Origin: Numida meleagris
Taxonomy: Eukaryota > Chordata > Aves > Galliformes > Numididae
Direction: 5' to 3'
Length of the DNA stretch: 64,000 nucleotides
NCBI RefSeq assembly: GCF_002078875.1
Contig: NC_034412.1
Location: 28,365,458 to 28,429,457, forward strand
Below the pieces are notes generated by a model. The model ran no database searches. It saw only the letters and a program-made list of their open reading frames with translations, and had not been told where the DNA came from. Below, one piece after another: positions 1-13,900 of this stretch. The position numbers and the translations under genes were made by a program. Positions within the stretch are counted from its first letter, which is position 1; each line of letters begins with the position of its first letter.

Positions 1-3000
1 TGAAAGTATTACTAAATCAGTAACTGTTAACATAATGTAGTACACCTGGATTACTTTGACTGCTTTTGACAACAAGAAAGATTGCCTAATGTAGATGACT
101 AAAGCATAAAGGTAGCCACTTGTGTAAGCTTTGCACAAAGCAGCAAGTTTGTAGCATACCACTGTCCCGATCTAATGCTGTAAGTTGTTCAAGTATCATT
201 ATCTTACTATCTTTTTTTGTGTGTTGAATGCCTTGGGGTCTTGATGCTTGGGCAAAGACTGAAGACGTTACACTGAGGAATTTACTTTCTAATGCAAGTT
301 TTTTGCAGTGAACAAAAAAAAAAAGTCTTTTATAGGATTTAAACTTAGTAAGCAGCAAATTAGTGTATTTTGATTGCAGCTATGGTAGTGAATATTGAAA
401 GAACAGGGCAAGCTTACTTTAGAATCTACTACTAATTTAGAAATCTTGGGTTGTCAGAAGTTGAGAGTGATTCTCAGGTATGCCTCTTTACATGCGGCTT
501 CCACTATCTGTCCAGAAATTTTTCTGTCTTTTCAGTGTCTCTTGGGTGTTTCATTTAGGTTACTTTAAGGTCAGCAAAATTGAGCTACTTTTTACCTAAA
601 TATCTTTTCCTGTCCCTCTGTTGTCTTCTGTCACTAGTGATTTCAGCGTTCTCGTAGTTGTTGAGCTTTGTAAACTTGAACTCTCCTCTGCCAGTTCTTT
701 CAACTGCTGCCTTATTTATTCCTCTACTTTGTTTCTTCCCTCCCCACTAAATTTGTTCTGTGTTGAATTTCCCTTTTATTGCAATGTAAATCTATGTCTG
801 CTTCAACTTCCTCCTCTGTCAACTAAGCTTACTTCATGAATTTTGCAGTATTCCGAAACCCCCTTTCCTCTTCCCCCTTTTTTTTTTCTTCGTCAGCCAG
901 ATTAAATTCCAGTCTTTCATCCTTGGCTTTTCCAATTCAGCATGCTGTCCTGTACTTTAATCTTTCATTTTGTATCTCTCTCTGCACTGTTCCTGTCAGA
1001 TTCCTCCAGAAATTACTTTCCTCATATATGCTTCCATTTTTGTTGTCGTATTCTTGGAGGCCTTCTGGACCATACCATGAGCTGTCAGCTCCACTCCTAC
1101 TGTAGTTTCACTGGACCTGTCATGATTTTAAAGCAATGCACACTCTGTTCTTAAGATAAATATGCTCTTTGTAGTTGAGATGTGAGCTTCTTCATTGCCC
1201 AGTGCTCTCTGCCTTGTCTTTGTTAATCCCTTGTGTTCTGCTGGGCTTAGTTTGAGAGCGGTACAAAAAAGAGAATAAAAAATGAAACATCTTGCAAATG
1301 CTGCAGGAAAAAAAGATGTTTTTATTGCTTGTCATAGCTTTTATAAAATGCATAATGGCAAATTAACATTATTAACAATTAGTACAGGGTTAAAACTGAA
1401 GATCTTCCTGAAATAGAGCACTAACTGCTTATTTCAGATGTCTAGGTCCAATCAGTAGGCTTTTTATTGCCGTGAGTAATTTTAGACCTCATAAAAGGAA
1501 AGTTTTTGATGGATGTTATCAGTTGGTTTACTTCCAAGTATATCTATCTTCAGTACAGATATTTTTTCCCCTCAATTTTAGTAGATTATAGTTTCTGTAT
1601 CAAGAATAAATACTTCAGGAAGAAACAAATGCAGCAAACTCATATGGCTAGGTTTCCATTAAAAGAATCCTTGGTTGTTGTCTTGTGTGGAACAGCTATA
1701 CAAAGCAAACACGCTCAGTGGTATTTCATTATTTTATCCTAGTGAAATTGTACACAAACCATTTATATATCAATTAAAAATAACAACAACAACAAAAAAA
1801 ACAATTCAAGAGCTATTCGGGTTGGTTTTAAAAGATCTAGGTTTTGTAATGCATGCATTTGGGGAAAAGGTCTAATATGTCCTTTGATGAATGATGTTTG
1901 ATGTTTGAATTGATGAATGTCAATACTCTCTGATAACTGTATTATGCAAAAGGTTTTAATTAAATATTTTCTGCATTTTAGTGATGCCTCCTAAAAGCTG
2001 TCATATTTTTGATCTTTTATACAACAGGGAGCAAAACTTGCATTTATTAGATATAGTTTAGATAGCTAATTCTTTTAGGGAACACGTTTCCATAAAACCG
2101 TTGCTTAATTTTTCATTTGAATATCTTTTTTTCCAACTTCTATTCTATCTGTGCCTTAATAACTTCTAACTAACTTCACTTTTAAACTGTCTTTGTTCAA
2201 TTTAGTAGTTGCAGTTGATTTTTATGGAAATTAACTTCTAGAAATATGAAATCGAAGACATTGGGAAGACTATGAGTGCAATATTTGTTAAATGTGTTTG
2301 AGGGCACACGTACTGTGTACAGACTGTAGTCTTCCCTCTGAGGGAAGATTTTGTTTAGACATCCCTTGCTGTGGTAAGAGAGGCACTGCAAGCAGAGTAT
2401 GGACAACAGAGAAGGATAAGGAAGCTATCTGTTCTATTTGTTTATCCCAGTTGGGACTTGCCACTTCCTATGAGAGCACTTAGGCAAGAAGGGCTGGCCT
2501 CCATTTCTCCTTGGAATGGGCTGATCATCAGTCTTGCTGGATTTCTGTCTTCTGATTCCCTGGTTTTCTTCTGTACAATTGTATATCTTTTCAGGTCAAT
2601 GTTTCTCCTCTTGAATTTTCAAGCGTGTGACTGCCATCTTGGCCATCATAGCATCTCTTTTGCCTTTTCTTCAAGGCTCTTTCTCACAGCTTAAAAATTT
2701 TGCTTCAAAGTCTGAGCCAAATATATGTGGCTGCGTCATTTAGAATCAGAGACAGGTGAACTCCCAGGAGCAGACATTTCAGGATTACAGAAGAGGACTA
2801 TTTGATTGAAAGAACAGCAAAAATGTTGTCCTGCTAGAGAAACTAAAAAGCATTGGGATGTTTAATTTCTTCCACTTTTTGTTATATTTGCTATTTAATA
2901 TTGAAGAAAAAGAGTCAGAAAGATACTTCTGCTAAACAGACAATGATGACATGAAAAAAAAAATTGATGCAAGTGTAGATCAAAAGTGATTAGAAAACTG

Positions 3001-3074
3001 AGAGTGTGAAACTGCCTTCCAGTGGGAGTAAAATTCCAAATTTCATTAAAATTGGAGCTTCATAATTATGTGAA

Positions 3075-3194
3075 TGGACTGGTCCTCCTGGCTACTAGAT
3101 ACCTGTAATCTAGGAGAGCCATCTATAAGTATCTGATGCCTATCAAGAGTTCTGAAAATACTGGACGCTTAATACAAATTACTTGGAATTAGCT
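3075..3194 (+). repeat. Left arm of an inverted 120-bp repeat pair
   Basis: This segment matches the reverse complement of 4895-5014. Hand alignment without gaps gives about 100 identities in 120 positions. The match begins near GGTCCTCCTGGCTACT and ends in a perfect run that includes ACTTGGAATTAGCT. Similarity stops sharply on both sides. It is not CR1, LTR or mariner as I know them, and no frame is open through it. It may be an old unclassified interspersed element. Confidence 0.75.
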
Positions 3195-4894
3195 TCCCTT
3201 ACAATTAAATTTTCTAACTGAGATCCTGGGATAAATTGGAAAGGCTAATTGGACAGCTTACAAGGCAGTTGGTATGCTGGAGCAGAAGAAATGCTTATTG
3301 TCTTTGATGCTAGAAGTATCTGTTCTTCTTTTTTGTAATGTTTCATTATTATGCTTTTAGCTAGAAGTGGTCTTGATGACCAGCTTTACACAGCAAAGCT
3401 GTTTGGCCTTAGTATCATGCTGAGAAGCTTTTGATAGGGAATCTTAGCAGGAGTTGTGAAGCATGGATTGCTAGATTGTACTTAACTGTGGGACACTGCA
3501 TGCTGTATTCCGGTACTCTGCCTAAAACTTGGAGCCCTGACTAGATCTGGAAGCACGTATGTCTTCTGCAAACTATTCTGGTGTACGTTTGTACTCGTGA
3601 GGTTTAAAGGACATATTTAGCAGAATCTTCCTTACAATTCTATTCTGAGTAGCAACGTCTGTTGCTATGCTTCTGTTACCTTGGCTGCTATGAGCTTCAT
3701 GGTGTTCTAAAAAGCAGTTATTTAAGCATAAAATTAACAAGTAAGACGGATTTTTAAAAAATGGTTTCTGCAGTGCTTAGCTCCTGCTAGTTAAACTGGC
3801 AGAGCTTGTCTGCGTTCCTCTTGGCCAGTGCCTTGAGTTATGCCATTAGTAAAGACCTTTTCTCACAAGTCAAAAATGTGGCATTGTGAACTGAAGTAAT
3901 AATTAAAAAAAAAAAATTAAAAACTAATTCTTCCTAGACATGCTTGAGAAATTATCATTGTTCTTGTAAGTGAATGTAAGGCTCAGATATTTCCAAGCTC
4001 CATGCTTTGCATCTCTGTAAAATAAATAAAGTAAAATAAATGTTATCAGTTCAGGAAGAAGCTATGTCTCTGGGAGGTTCCAGCTGGTTTTGTAGCATTA
4101 GCACCTCAGAAAGACACAAGTATTCCATTTAGTTTATTAAAAAATAAATCTGTTTTCTGGAGTAGAAATAGTTGGCCAGTTACACAAAAATGCTCGCAAA
4201 AGAGAATTGAGATATTTGATGGTGATCTTTTGTTTCACAGATAATAGATGCTGGATTACTGTCATGCAAACATCTAAGAACTAGGAGGATTTTTTCCTTT
4301 TTTTTTTTTTAATTGCAACCTATGGCACTGATAAGCTCCAGCCATATTTTTCATATGTGTTAATGCAGCTGTGGGAAGATCCTTTGGGAGAAGATTTTTG
4401 AACCTGTACAGTGTATTGAAAAGTTTTTTCAGAAATGCATATTAAGTATCATTCACTGCTGGAATACAAAAATATTGCTAACTGATTGACGCCTGTTGCT
4501 AACTGAGTAGAAATGCAGGCAGTTTTCAATGTGTAGAAACAAGCACTGAGAATAGACATTGCTATAAAACAAAAAGTAGGAGATCAATTATGGACTTTTT
4601 TTTGTCGCTACAATTCTCTGAAAGGTTTTGCATCTGAGGAAACTTAAGCAGTCCTTCACTTCTGTGTTTATTCCATTTATTGAAAGGAGTTCAGCCAGGG
4701 AATGTGTAACTGTAGGTATGTAAGTGAGTGAAGTAGTCTTTGTGAATTAATCCACAAATGTTTGTAGTGTGAAACGTCCTATGCAAATTTCAGATGTAGC
4801 ATTTTTTCCCATGTAAATGAGAAATACAAAAGTAGTGACAATATCTCTTGTACTATCAAGACATGTACCTTTTGGACAAAAAAAGGTTGCAGCT

Positions 4895-5014
4895 AATTCC
4901 AAGTAATTTGTATCAAGTGTCTGCTATTTTCAGATCTCTCACTAGGCATCAGGTACATATAAATGGCCCTCCTAGGTTATAGAAATCCAGTAGCCAGGAG
5001 GACCAGCCCTTTTG
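4895..5014 (-). repeat. Right arm of the inverted 120-bp repeat pair
   Basis: Read on the - strand, this is the partner of 3075-3194, about 83% identical with mismatches spread along the length. The spacer between the arms is about 1.7 kb. The pair could be two insertions of one family in opposite orientation, or long terminal inverted repeats of one element. No flanking target duplication is obvious. Confidence 0.75.
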
Positions 5015-7665
5015 GTCATGCACTTAGTACTGCTAGGTGTATGTAGAATACGCATGTCCAAACTCCTGATGAAAAATACCAACAAGTGGTACTTTACAGC
5101 TCCTCTTATCTTCCTTTGCTCTGAATGATAGCTATGTTTATTGTACTTGCAAGCATTTTGTTACTAGCCACTTTCACATTAAGAACTTTGTCTCTTTAGT
5201 ATGTTCTTGAAGCTGAAGTAAGTCCCAACCTAGTGATACAGGGCAGACAAGGACAGATCTTTAGCTACCCAGATAGAAACTGGGTCTCTGCCAGTTGTGA
5301 AAACGTGAAAATCTGGTTTTCATATGTAATTGGAACAGATATTTTAGAAGCTTCCTAAAATTGAGGGATCGTTTTATTTTTAAGGCAGGTTTAAGTTCCG
5401 ATGATAAAGAATTATAATTCTGCTTGCTCAGAAAGTGGCAATTTGGGAGCCAGGACCCTGTAGTTCCTAAGCCAGCTTGTTTCCAGGCTGCCTGATTCTC
5501 AAGCCAGCTGGCTTCAATATCTAGGTAAAGCAGCAAGAAGTCAGGTAAGGTTCCAAAATGAATCTGTGAAAGCTGCACGCTGTGTGCAAAATTTTGGTTT
5601 GGAAAAAATAAGTATTTTATACTCATGAAAATTTCTGGCCAGATCATTCTCTCTGACTGCTTATCTAGGAGATGTTCATGACAAAAGTAGCACGTTATCT
5701 AATGCAACAAATATAAACACAGCCAGTTTGAGATGCCAGAGGGAAGAGATGCACAAAATGTTTGATCATGTCATAAGTTTCATGATGTTTGATGTTAATA
5801 TCTCAGACTGTCAAACCTTTCAGGATTTCAGTAATAATATGGAATAATACAAATCCTAACCCAGAAGATAAAAACACCACCCAATATTATTTTTCTCTCG
5901 TAATTGTTATGAAAGAGAGTCTAAATGGAATTTTTTGAATACTTAATATGGGGTCATATTATTTCAAAGTAAGATGCTGATATCCTTCTCGTTAAAGGAA
6001 GCAGAAAGGCCTGAGTTTCATAAACATTATTTTTATGTAGTAGAAAAAAATGCCCCGTCTTCAATGCTTGAATAGCTTTAGATAAACCACTGTTGACAGA
6101 TTTAATTGGTGTTTTTGAGTTTCCTTTTTTTTCCATTTCTTATTTTGAATAATCCTTTTTGTTGTAATTTCAATTGGCTTGTGCCAAATGCTTATCTGTC
6201 AGTCACTTAAGATGGTCTCCTTGACAACAAGAAATGAAGTTCTTAAGAGGCAAGTGATTTTGCTTTACCTTCCCGCTTATTTTTTTTCTCATGGATAAAA
6301 TTTAAATAGCAATGTACCCTCCTACTTCTTGGCCAGATGCGTTATTTTATGCTTTAAGCACAGAGCTGGCATCCTGTAAAACAGCCTCTTACTTTTTGCT
6401 CAAACACTGTATTTTTTTTTCCTCCTATGATTATCTTCCTAGCATGAGGACAGAAGATAGCTTCACCTTTGCAGTATTACCTCAAAAATTCTCAGCTTTC
6501 CCACTTTTGGTTACAGACTGCATCTCTTCTTTTTCCTCACACCATGTCATAAATCTAAATTGCCTTTAAAAAAAAAAGGCTTTTGTATATAACATTGAGT
6601 ATTTCTAGATTATGAAGTGTATCTTGTTAGATGTGTTACTGTTGGATTGGCTTTCTCAAAGAAAGACAAAAAAGGCTTCTGAGACTTGTATGTTTTGTTT
6701 TCCTTTTCTGCCTGCTTTTTAACTCAGCTTCTGAGTTCAGTCAAATGTACTGTTCTGTGGCACTGTCACTTAAACGTTGGACTTTATCATGAAACTAATT
6801 TATGCAAGTTACCGTTTTCAATTTCTGTGTGCAGTGTGCTAATAGTAAAATAAAGCAGATATTTCAGCAAGTGTACCTCTCATAATTCTACTTAGGCTCA
6901 AGAAACTGCATATTTGTAGTCTGAAAAGCATACTGCAGAAAATACTACTTGTCTATATTACAAAGAATGTTGCAGAATTGGAGGGAATTGAATGGATTAT
7001 CATTAGATGAATGGAAAGGCTGGTAGGATAAGAGAAAAGGCAAGGACTATCTACTTTGAATAGAAATGAAGGATAAAAAAGAATAACAAATGATTTTGAG
7101 TAGACTGCGACTTTTTCTGTCGTCATATTGAGCATTAGAGCATGCTGATATTGCTAAAGTCTGATCAATGGTAAAATGTGTGTTAAGTTTAGATGCAGGG
7201 CTTTTACTTCAGTGATTATTACTGTAGGGAAGTATCAGTCAGTACTTTAACAGAGGTCAGAGGACTGGATTGTCTCTTACTGAAACTCATTGTTTAATGA
7301 AATGTAGTTAAGGTAAAATATCATCATTCTGGCTGCCAATCTCTAATTTTTCATAATTATGGTGAGATCTTGATGAGAGGTGGTTTAATTATCATTTACA
7401 TATGTTATGTATTCTTGGACTTTTGTTTGAAGCAATTTATATTGCCTGTTTGAGGGAGAAGGATGCTGAACTAGATAGAGAACTAGAATTATCATACTGC
7501 ATTAGGTTTATATATTACATATTGCACATTATACATTATATAATGTTCTCTAATCTTTACTACAGTTCAAAAAAGCTGTTGTACTCTGAGAAGTCAACCT
7601 GAAACACTGGACTTCTTAATCTGGAAGCATTCAGCATTCTTAAAATTTCTTCACAGTATCCAAAG

Positions 7666-7812
7666 GATGGTTGAGGTGGGAAGGGACTTCTGGAGGTCCC
7701 CTGATCCAACCTCAGCTCCAGCAGGGACACCCAGAGCAAGCTGCTCAGGCCCATGTCCAGGTGGCTTTGGGAGGTCTCCAAGGAGGAGAATCCCTTGCCT
7801 TTCTGGGCAGCT
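7666..7812 (-). mobile_element. CR1 fragment (3' end) in KLHL2 intron
   Basis: The + strand reads as the antisense of a CR1 3' end: a GGTGGGAAGGGAC block, then an ACCCAGAGCAAGCTGCTCAGG block and CCAAGGAGGAGA. The element is therefore on the - strand. It is an older, diverged copy with a poor octamer tail. Confidence 0.8.
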
Positions 7813-8802
7813 GTTAAAGAAAAAGTTAAGGTCAAGCAGCAAGTACTATAGTAGCAGTAGTGGAGAGCCAGAAAAAGCATCAGAAAATTCATTCGTTTGA
7901 ATGTATTTGATAACTTGTTAAAACTTTTCTTGACTTTGAGTGAATTCTTAAATTTCCTGTAAGAGTTGTTCCTTCTAACTTTTGTTAAGCCTAGTTTTAA
8001 GAGGGTAAAATACCAGTTAACTGGATGGAACTACTTACTAAGTAGCTGAATAGCTTAGAAAGAAATTGTAAAAGAAGGGAGAGGTCAGCTGAGTAACTGA
8101 ACCAACAACTTGATTAGGTTACATACTCTATGTTAAAAGAAAGTTTCTGGTTCTACAGCAGGTCATTAAATTTTGTCAGTTTTGTTTAAAACTTTGAGGC
8201 ATTTAAAATAAAAAAAAGGAAAAATTACACAGCTCCTATATCATGTAAAGACTGTGGTATATAGTATTTTTATGAACTGAAGGAAGCTCTGAGAGATGCA
8301 GCAGGATGCAAACTGGTTGCACAGCTGTTTGATTTGATCTACATTCCTCTGTAACCACTGGTTAGTTGTAATGAATCAGCCATTGTTCATTTTGAACTGC
8401 AGGTTTAAAACATGTTTGTCAACAACATACAAGACATGCCCTTTTTCTGGAATCTTTTTTTCTATATTTGTGTATACTTTATATTTGAAAGTTAGCAAAA
8501 TGAGAGTTAAGTAATTGTCAGGGACAAGTACAAAGATGAACTGCTGAAAAGAGTAAACTGATATGGTTGCAACTTTTAGTAGAATGTGTTTTTAAATATT
8601 TCAGTTATTTTAAAGAATCTTTAAATATAAATACTATATGTGAATACTTTAACCTATATAAAATGGTAAGCTGCAGCTTCCAAGTATGACAAAATAGCAC
8701 ATGTATTGAGTCATATCCCTCTTTCTCCTTTACTACTCTAATGCTTGGTTTGGTGTGACTTAGCACTGTATGTAAACATACTTTTTTTTTTCCTCTAAAC
8801 AG

Positions 8803-8912
8803 AACAGCACTTTTCTGATGTTGTACTTAGTGAAGAATACCTCAATCTTGGTGTGGAACAGGTGTGCAGTCTGATATCCAGTGACAAACTTACAATTGCC
8901 TCAGAAGAGAAG
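8803..8912 (+). CDS. KLHL2: KLHL2 coding exon (BACK domain)
   Basis: The exon follows a pyrimidine tract and AG at 8801-8802 and ends before the donor GTGAGT at 8913. It starts with two bases that complete a Glu codon and then encodes 36 residues, [16 protein letters not shown] onward, ending SEEK in phase 0. These are helices of the BACK domain, which sits between the BTB dimer and the Kelch propeller and helps position CUL3. Confidence 0.93.
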
Positions 8913-10883
8913 GTGAGTCCACCTGTACTACACCGTTCTTACTATCCTTTTGTATAAGAAAGTAAGGTTGTTCTTACGGCTTCTGAAGACCATCTGGATG
9001 AATTTGTTGTTTCCTTAATGAAATGAAGCACAAGTTGTGCTAGTTTAAAGGATTTTTCCCATAAGTGTTGTCAGTTTGATGGTGAAAATAGATCTCCACG
9101 CATGAAAATCCTAGAATTGTATTAAATCACATAATCCTTTGTCCTTTGAAAAAACAAAGTCAGTTAAATGGAAATTCCTTCTCATCTTCAGCAGAACAAA
9201 GAGAATACGTGCTGTGAGTCATGTGTACAGGTTTAGCCAAGTCAGAAATAGTAGTCTGAAGAACAAGTAAATGCCATTTACTAACTCTGATATAAGCAAT
9301 CCCAACAAAGATAATAAAAATGGGCACCTTGTATATATATGGGCTGTTTAGACTAAGTGAACAAGTATGCACTGTAAAGGAGATGGCTCAGTAGCATGAT
9401 ACAACCAAACTTGAATTTGAAGAAGTTTTGGTTCCCCTTTAGCTAGATTTCACCCTGCCAAAGCTTGTGAAATTGGTCTTTGGTGAGTCTAGCAGATATC
9501 CTTGAATCTCAAATGGTTTTTTTGTGTGTAGAGGCATTTGCTTTGAGCCTTTGAATCTAGTTGTGATCAGTTAAAAATATGTTTTCCTTTCTCCAGTGAG
9601 TATGTAGTTGTACTGACATCTCTGCTCAAATGAACTTAAACGGCATTTTAAAGCACGTTTCAATACTGATTTGATGGCTCAATTGTGTTTCATATTAAAA
9701 CTTTTTTTCATAATGGAGAATCTGAATCAAAGAATTATCTGCTTAAACTGCAATTAACAAAGTCAAGCTGCAGTTCCCATCATACTCTGAAGGTCCAGAT
9801 ACTGTTGATCCATACAACGCTAATAAGGTTTTAATGCTCAAGCATCTGATGAACTGTTGTGAAATACAGGAAAAACTAGACTTGATGTTGCTCTTTCTGG
9901 TAAAACTCAGTGATGAATCATTTGAGTGATGGTGAGGCATGTCAATTCTCTAAGACAAGAAGAAAAGTACGAGCGTTGTGATATCTCTGCCGTATTGTTT
10001 GTTTATACAGTATAATTGGATTTTCAGAATTAATGAAATCACTGTGTGCATTTTGTCAATGTAGCACAACTACCCTTGGTTGGATAAATATAGAAATAAT
10101 TGGAGCTGTAAGTGCTACGGTCTTTTCTTACCTTAGAAAAGTAAAAGCTATTTTTGGAGACAGACTGATACTTTTGTACTCATGGATTTGTAAGTCAAGG
10201 GACTTGCATTTGTTTGTTTTCTGGAAGGTATTTGAAGCGGTGATAGCATGGGTAAACCATGACAAAGATGTAAGGCAGGAGCTAATGGCACGCCTGATGG
10301 AGCATGTCCGGCTGCCTTTGCTTTCCCGGGAGTATTTAGTTCAGGTAAGCAAAAAAGAATACTAATTCTTGAGCACGTGAACAGTTGTTTATTTTTTAAT
10401 GCCAGGTGGATAATTTTAAATTTAAACAACAGTGTCATGTAATGCATTACTGATCGTAAAAATAAACAAACTACTACCACGTCAAATGCAAGATTGCCAC
10501 ATAAAGGATGCCACATGTAATTAATTTATCTGTTTGGATGACTGCTTGTAATGGCATACTAAGAAGCTGAGTTATTTAATTTTCTGAGGTCAGGATAGCT
10601 TTCATATGTAATATGATCTTTGATTCAACACTTACAATTCTGAAACTTAAAATCCTCTTTGGATCTGCTAAATTGGTTAGGGCTTAGTGACAAATGTTTC
10701 TTTACCTGGTTTATATATAAAATACGTATTTATCTTGCAAGATCATGTTGACTACTTTGGTGTCAGGTCAAATATTTAAGATGGAAAATATAATTTCACC
10801 ATTAATGATTAATAGGTACAGTAGTAGGTTAGCAGGTTCTTAGTTTTAGAAATTCTGTCTTTATGACATGAATTTCTTCCACT

Positions 10884-10916
<33 letters not shown>

Positions 10917-13900
10917 CTGCAGGCTGCTTTGTTAAATTCTTTTCTCCCCTCCAGTTCACCTTTAAGTGTTCTGTACAGTTTGTATTTGAAAAGCCAAGAA
11001 ATGTCTGATTGCGAGCAGTCATTTGCTATTGCCAAATGCTGTTTCTTCCACTTACTAATTAAGAGAATCTGCATCTTCTGATTTCTTCTCAGTGACTGCA
11101 GATTGTCAAAACATATATGTGTACCTAACTGGTCAAACTATTAGCTAAAAATTCAGGGTAATCTGCATTTTTTTCCTGTGATACAGGCTTTATTACACTT
11201 CAGAGTATGATTTGTGTTTTACTTCCTTAACGTGCTCAGATCTTGTTAAACTTCTATTAATAAACAGAGAGTTGAAGAGGAAATATTGGTTAAGAACAGC
11301 AGTGCTTGTAAGGATTACCTCATTGAAGCTATGAAGTATCACTTGCTGCCAACTGAGCAACGAGCGCTGATGAAAAGCACTCGAACGAAACTGAGAACAC
11401 CTGCTAGCCTTCCAAAAGTAAGACCCTTATTTTTCCAATGCACTTATTTCTTCAAATTCCATTTTAAGATATGATGATAGCATTACCATCACTTAGTACA
11501 GTAAAATAATTCATATCAGATTAGTTTGTCTCAAAAAACATAAGACATGATTAGCTTTGCAATCCATATAATTTGTGAAACAATTTTTTTCCTTCCTTTT
11601 CTCTCTCCCTCCTCAAAATAAATATTTTGAGGAAGTTCTTCAGCATTTGTGAAATACACAAAGATGATCCTGTTGTTAGAGATAAAGTAAGCCTCGTTTA
11701 AAAATAAAATAAAAAATGGACCGATGCTTCCGAGTCACAGCGTTTTATTTTTTTAACTAAATATAAACTTTGTTCATTTAAAATAAATAAATAGTGTGTG
11801 TGTGTTGTATAAAATCTTCTATCCAATGATAAGTAAGTTTTTTTGTGCTCTTATGGCAACTGGAAAAATGGAACAGGAGATTCTTTCAGCAGATTGAGCA
11901 CTTTTACCTCAAAGGAACTAAATAAGGCTGTTCTGTGATGGATGTTCACAGTACCACTGAATATTGTAGCAACTGAATTCTCACACCTGTGGTCTGAGTA
12001 AGTTGCAAAGATACAGCAGAATCTGCCTCGTTCATGGAGCTCTGTCTAAATTCATGTTGCTTCCTGCTTTTGTAGCTCAGATATTTCCTCTAGACAGAGT
12101 TAATAATCATGTTTTATGAAAAATGAGTTTTGTCTACTTTGCAAGGCCCAAATTGTTTTTTTTAGGAGGATCACACTTCGGTTTTTAAAAACTTTTTTGA
12201 TCTTTCAACTGCTCTCATATATATAAATAATTAACAAATATTATTTCCCTTTCAGTTGATGATGGTAGTTGGAGGACAAGCACCAAAGGCGATTCGCAGT
12301 GTTGAATGCTATGATTTTAAAGAAGAACGGTGGCATCAGGTGGCTGAGTTGCCTTCCAGAAGATGTAGAGCAGGTAAATAATGTCCACTACCTTACTGCA
12401 TTAGTTAATGCTTCAGTGTTTAGCTGTCTATATAAAGCTTCCTATGTTCTTTGGAACAGTAATTAAAATAGTTATCTGAGAAGGGCCAAGTCTTGACTTC
12501 AGTGATCATCCTTAAAATTTAAATGAAGTACTTGCTAATGTAGATAGAAGTTCGATAACTTGACCTTGACTTGTACTTCAGTTCATAATCTGAGAATAAA
12601 CTACTTCTTTACCTGCCAGAGATACAGAGGGTAAATATATTAAAATACTAATAATAATGAGCAATTCTACTACTAACGTACCTTAGTATTATTATATTAG
12701 ATGAAGAATGTGGAGAAACCACCTGAAAAAGGTGAAAATGTGTTAGTAAATATTTGAGATATCCAAGCAAGAAGGAACTCAGCAAGCATCACTTTTAGCA
12801 GTGTGAGACATCAGTAACAAAAAGTATCAGAACTTCTAGTACTTAATGTGAACGAAGTGTGGCTCTACAACATTGTCAAAAACTTGTGAAGTGAGTACTG
12901 TAATTTGTGTCAAGTATCTGCATACTTAGGAAAGTACAGAATAAAATAATTTATGAAACAGAATAAAATGCTCAACATTCCTCCTCATTTTCCTGCTCTA
13001 GGAATGGTGTACATGGGAGGCATGGTTTATGCTGTTGGTGGGTTCAATGGTTCATTAAGAGTTCGCACAGTAGATTCCTATGATCCAGTGAAGGACCAGT
13101 GGACAAGTGTTGCTAATATGCAAGACAGGAGAAGCACACTGGGAGCAGCTGTATTAAACGGACTTCTCTATGCTGTGGGAGGATTTGATGGGAGTACAGG
13201 TATCTTTGCCCTTATACTCTGTTGATGAGTTTTCACTGCTCTTGATGCAACTGTATCAAATATGAACATCCCTTAGCTGTGATGAAATGAATCGTGAGGA
13301 CAGCCTAGCACCTTGTGGTTGGAGCATGCTGTAGTAGTCACATTCTTCTACCCAGTACTGAGCTGCAGGCTGTTCTCTCCCATCTAAGACTTCAGGCATA
13401 ATGCCTGGACAAGTTCTTTTTCAGTAGTACTTTCATAGTCTAAGTCCATACCTCAAGGAGCCTGTGAGCAGAAAAATTACACCTCTAAATTTTTTGTCTA
13501 ATGTAAACAGGATTATAAACAGTGTTGTCTGAACTGTGGGAAGGCTTTGCACACGTACAGTCATTTGCTTCACAAGTGAATTAAACCTTTTGTCTGGAGA
13601 TTATCTTTCTTTAATAGCTACTAATGACGAGCATGTGTATGTAGGAGAGAACATTTTGACTTTATTTAAAGAGAAATTCAAGGAAGAATTTTTCAGAGTT
13701 ACACAAGTTTTTATTAATTTGTCCATTTTCAGACACCAAGAATGTGGTGACTATATTTGGCCATCTAAAGGATACCAGATATACCTTTTGCATAGTAGTT
13801 AATAGTTAAAATTAAATAATTTGAATTTACAGATATGAAGGATTTACTGGAAGACAGAAGGTATGTTGCATCTAGATTTTTAGAGAACATAATGTTATAT

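Larger units (their letters stand above)
1..8802 (+). other. KLHL2: KLHL2 intron (5' end outside window)
   Basis: This AT-rich interval shows no stretch that encodes the missing BTB or early BACK residues in any frame with splice sites, so it is read as one intron continuing upstream. It holds a CR1 fragment (7666-7812) and the inverted segment pair at 3075-3194 and 4895-5014. Otherwise only short T or A runs were seen. Confidence 0.75.
8913..12255 (+). other. KLHL2: KLHL2 introns between BACK exons
   Basis: Outside the exons at 10228-10344 and 11268-11417, the introns 8913-10227, 10345-11267 and 11418-12255 hold only AT-rich unique sequence and one TTG microsatellite. I saw no repeats or RNA genes. 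Confidence 0.7.

Noticed and set aside
10884..11074. Poly-Leu and poly-Asn frames near 10.9 kb
   Set aside because: They are translations of the TTG microsatellite on the two strands.
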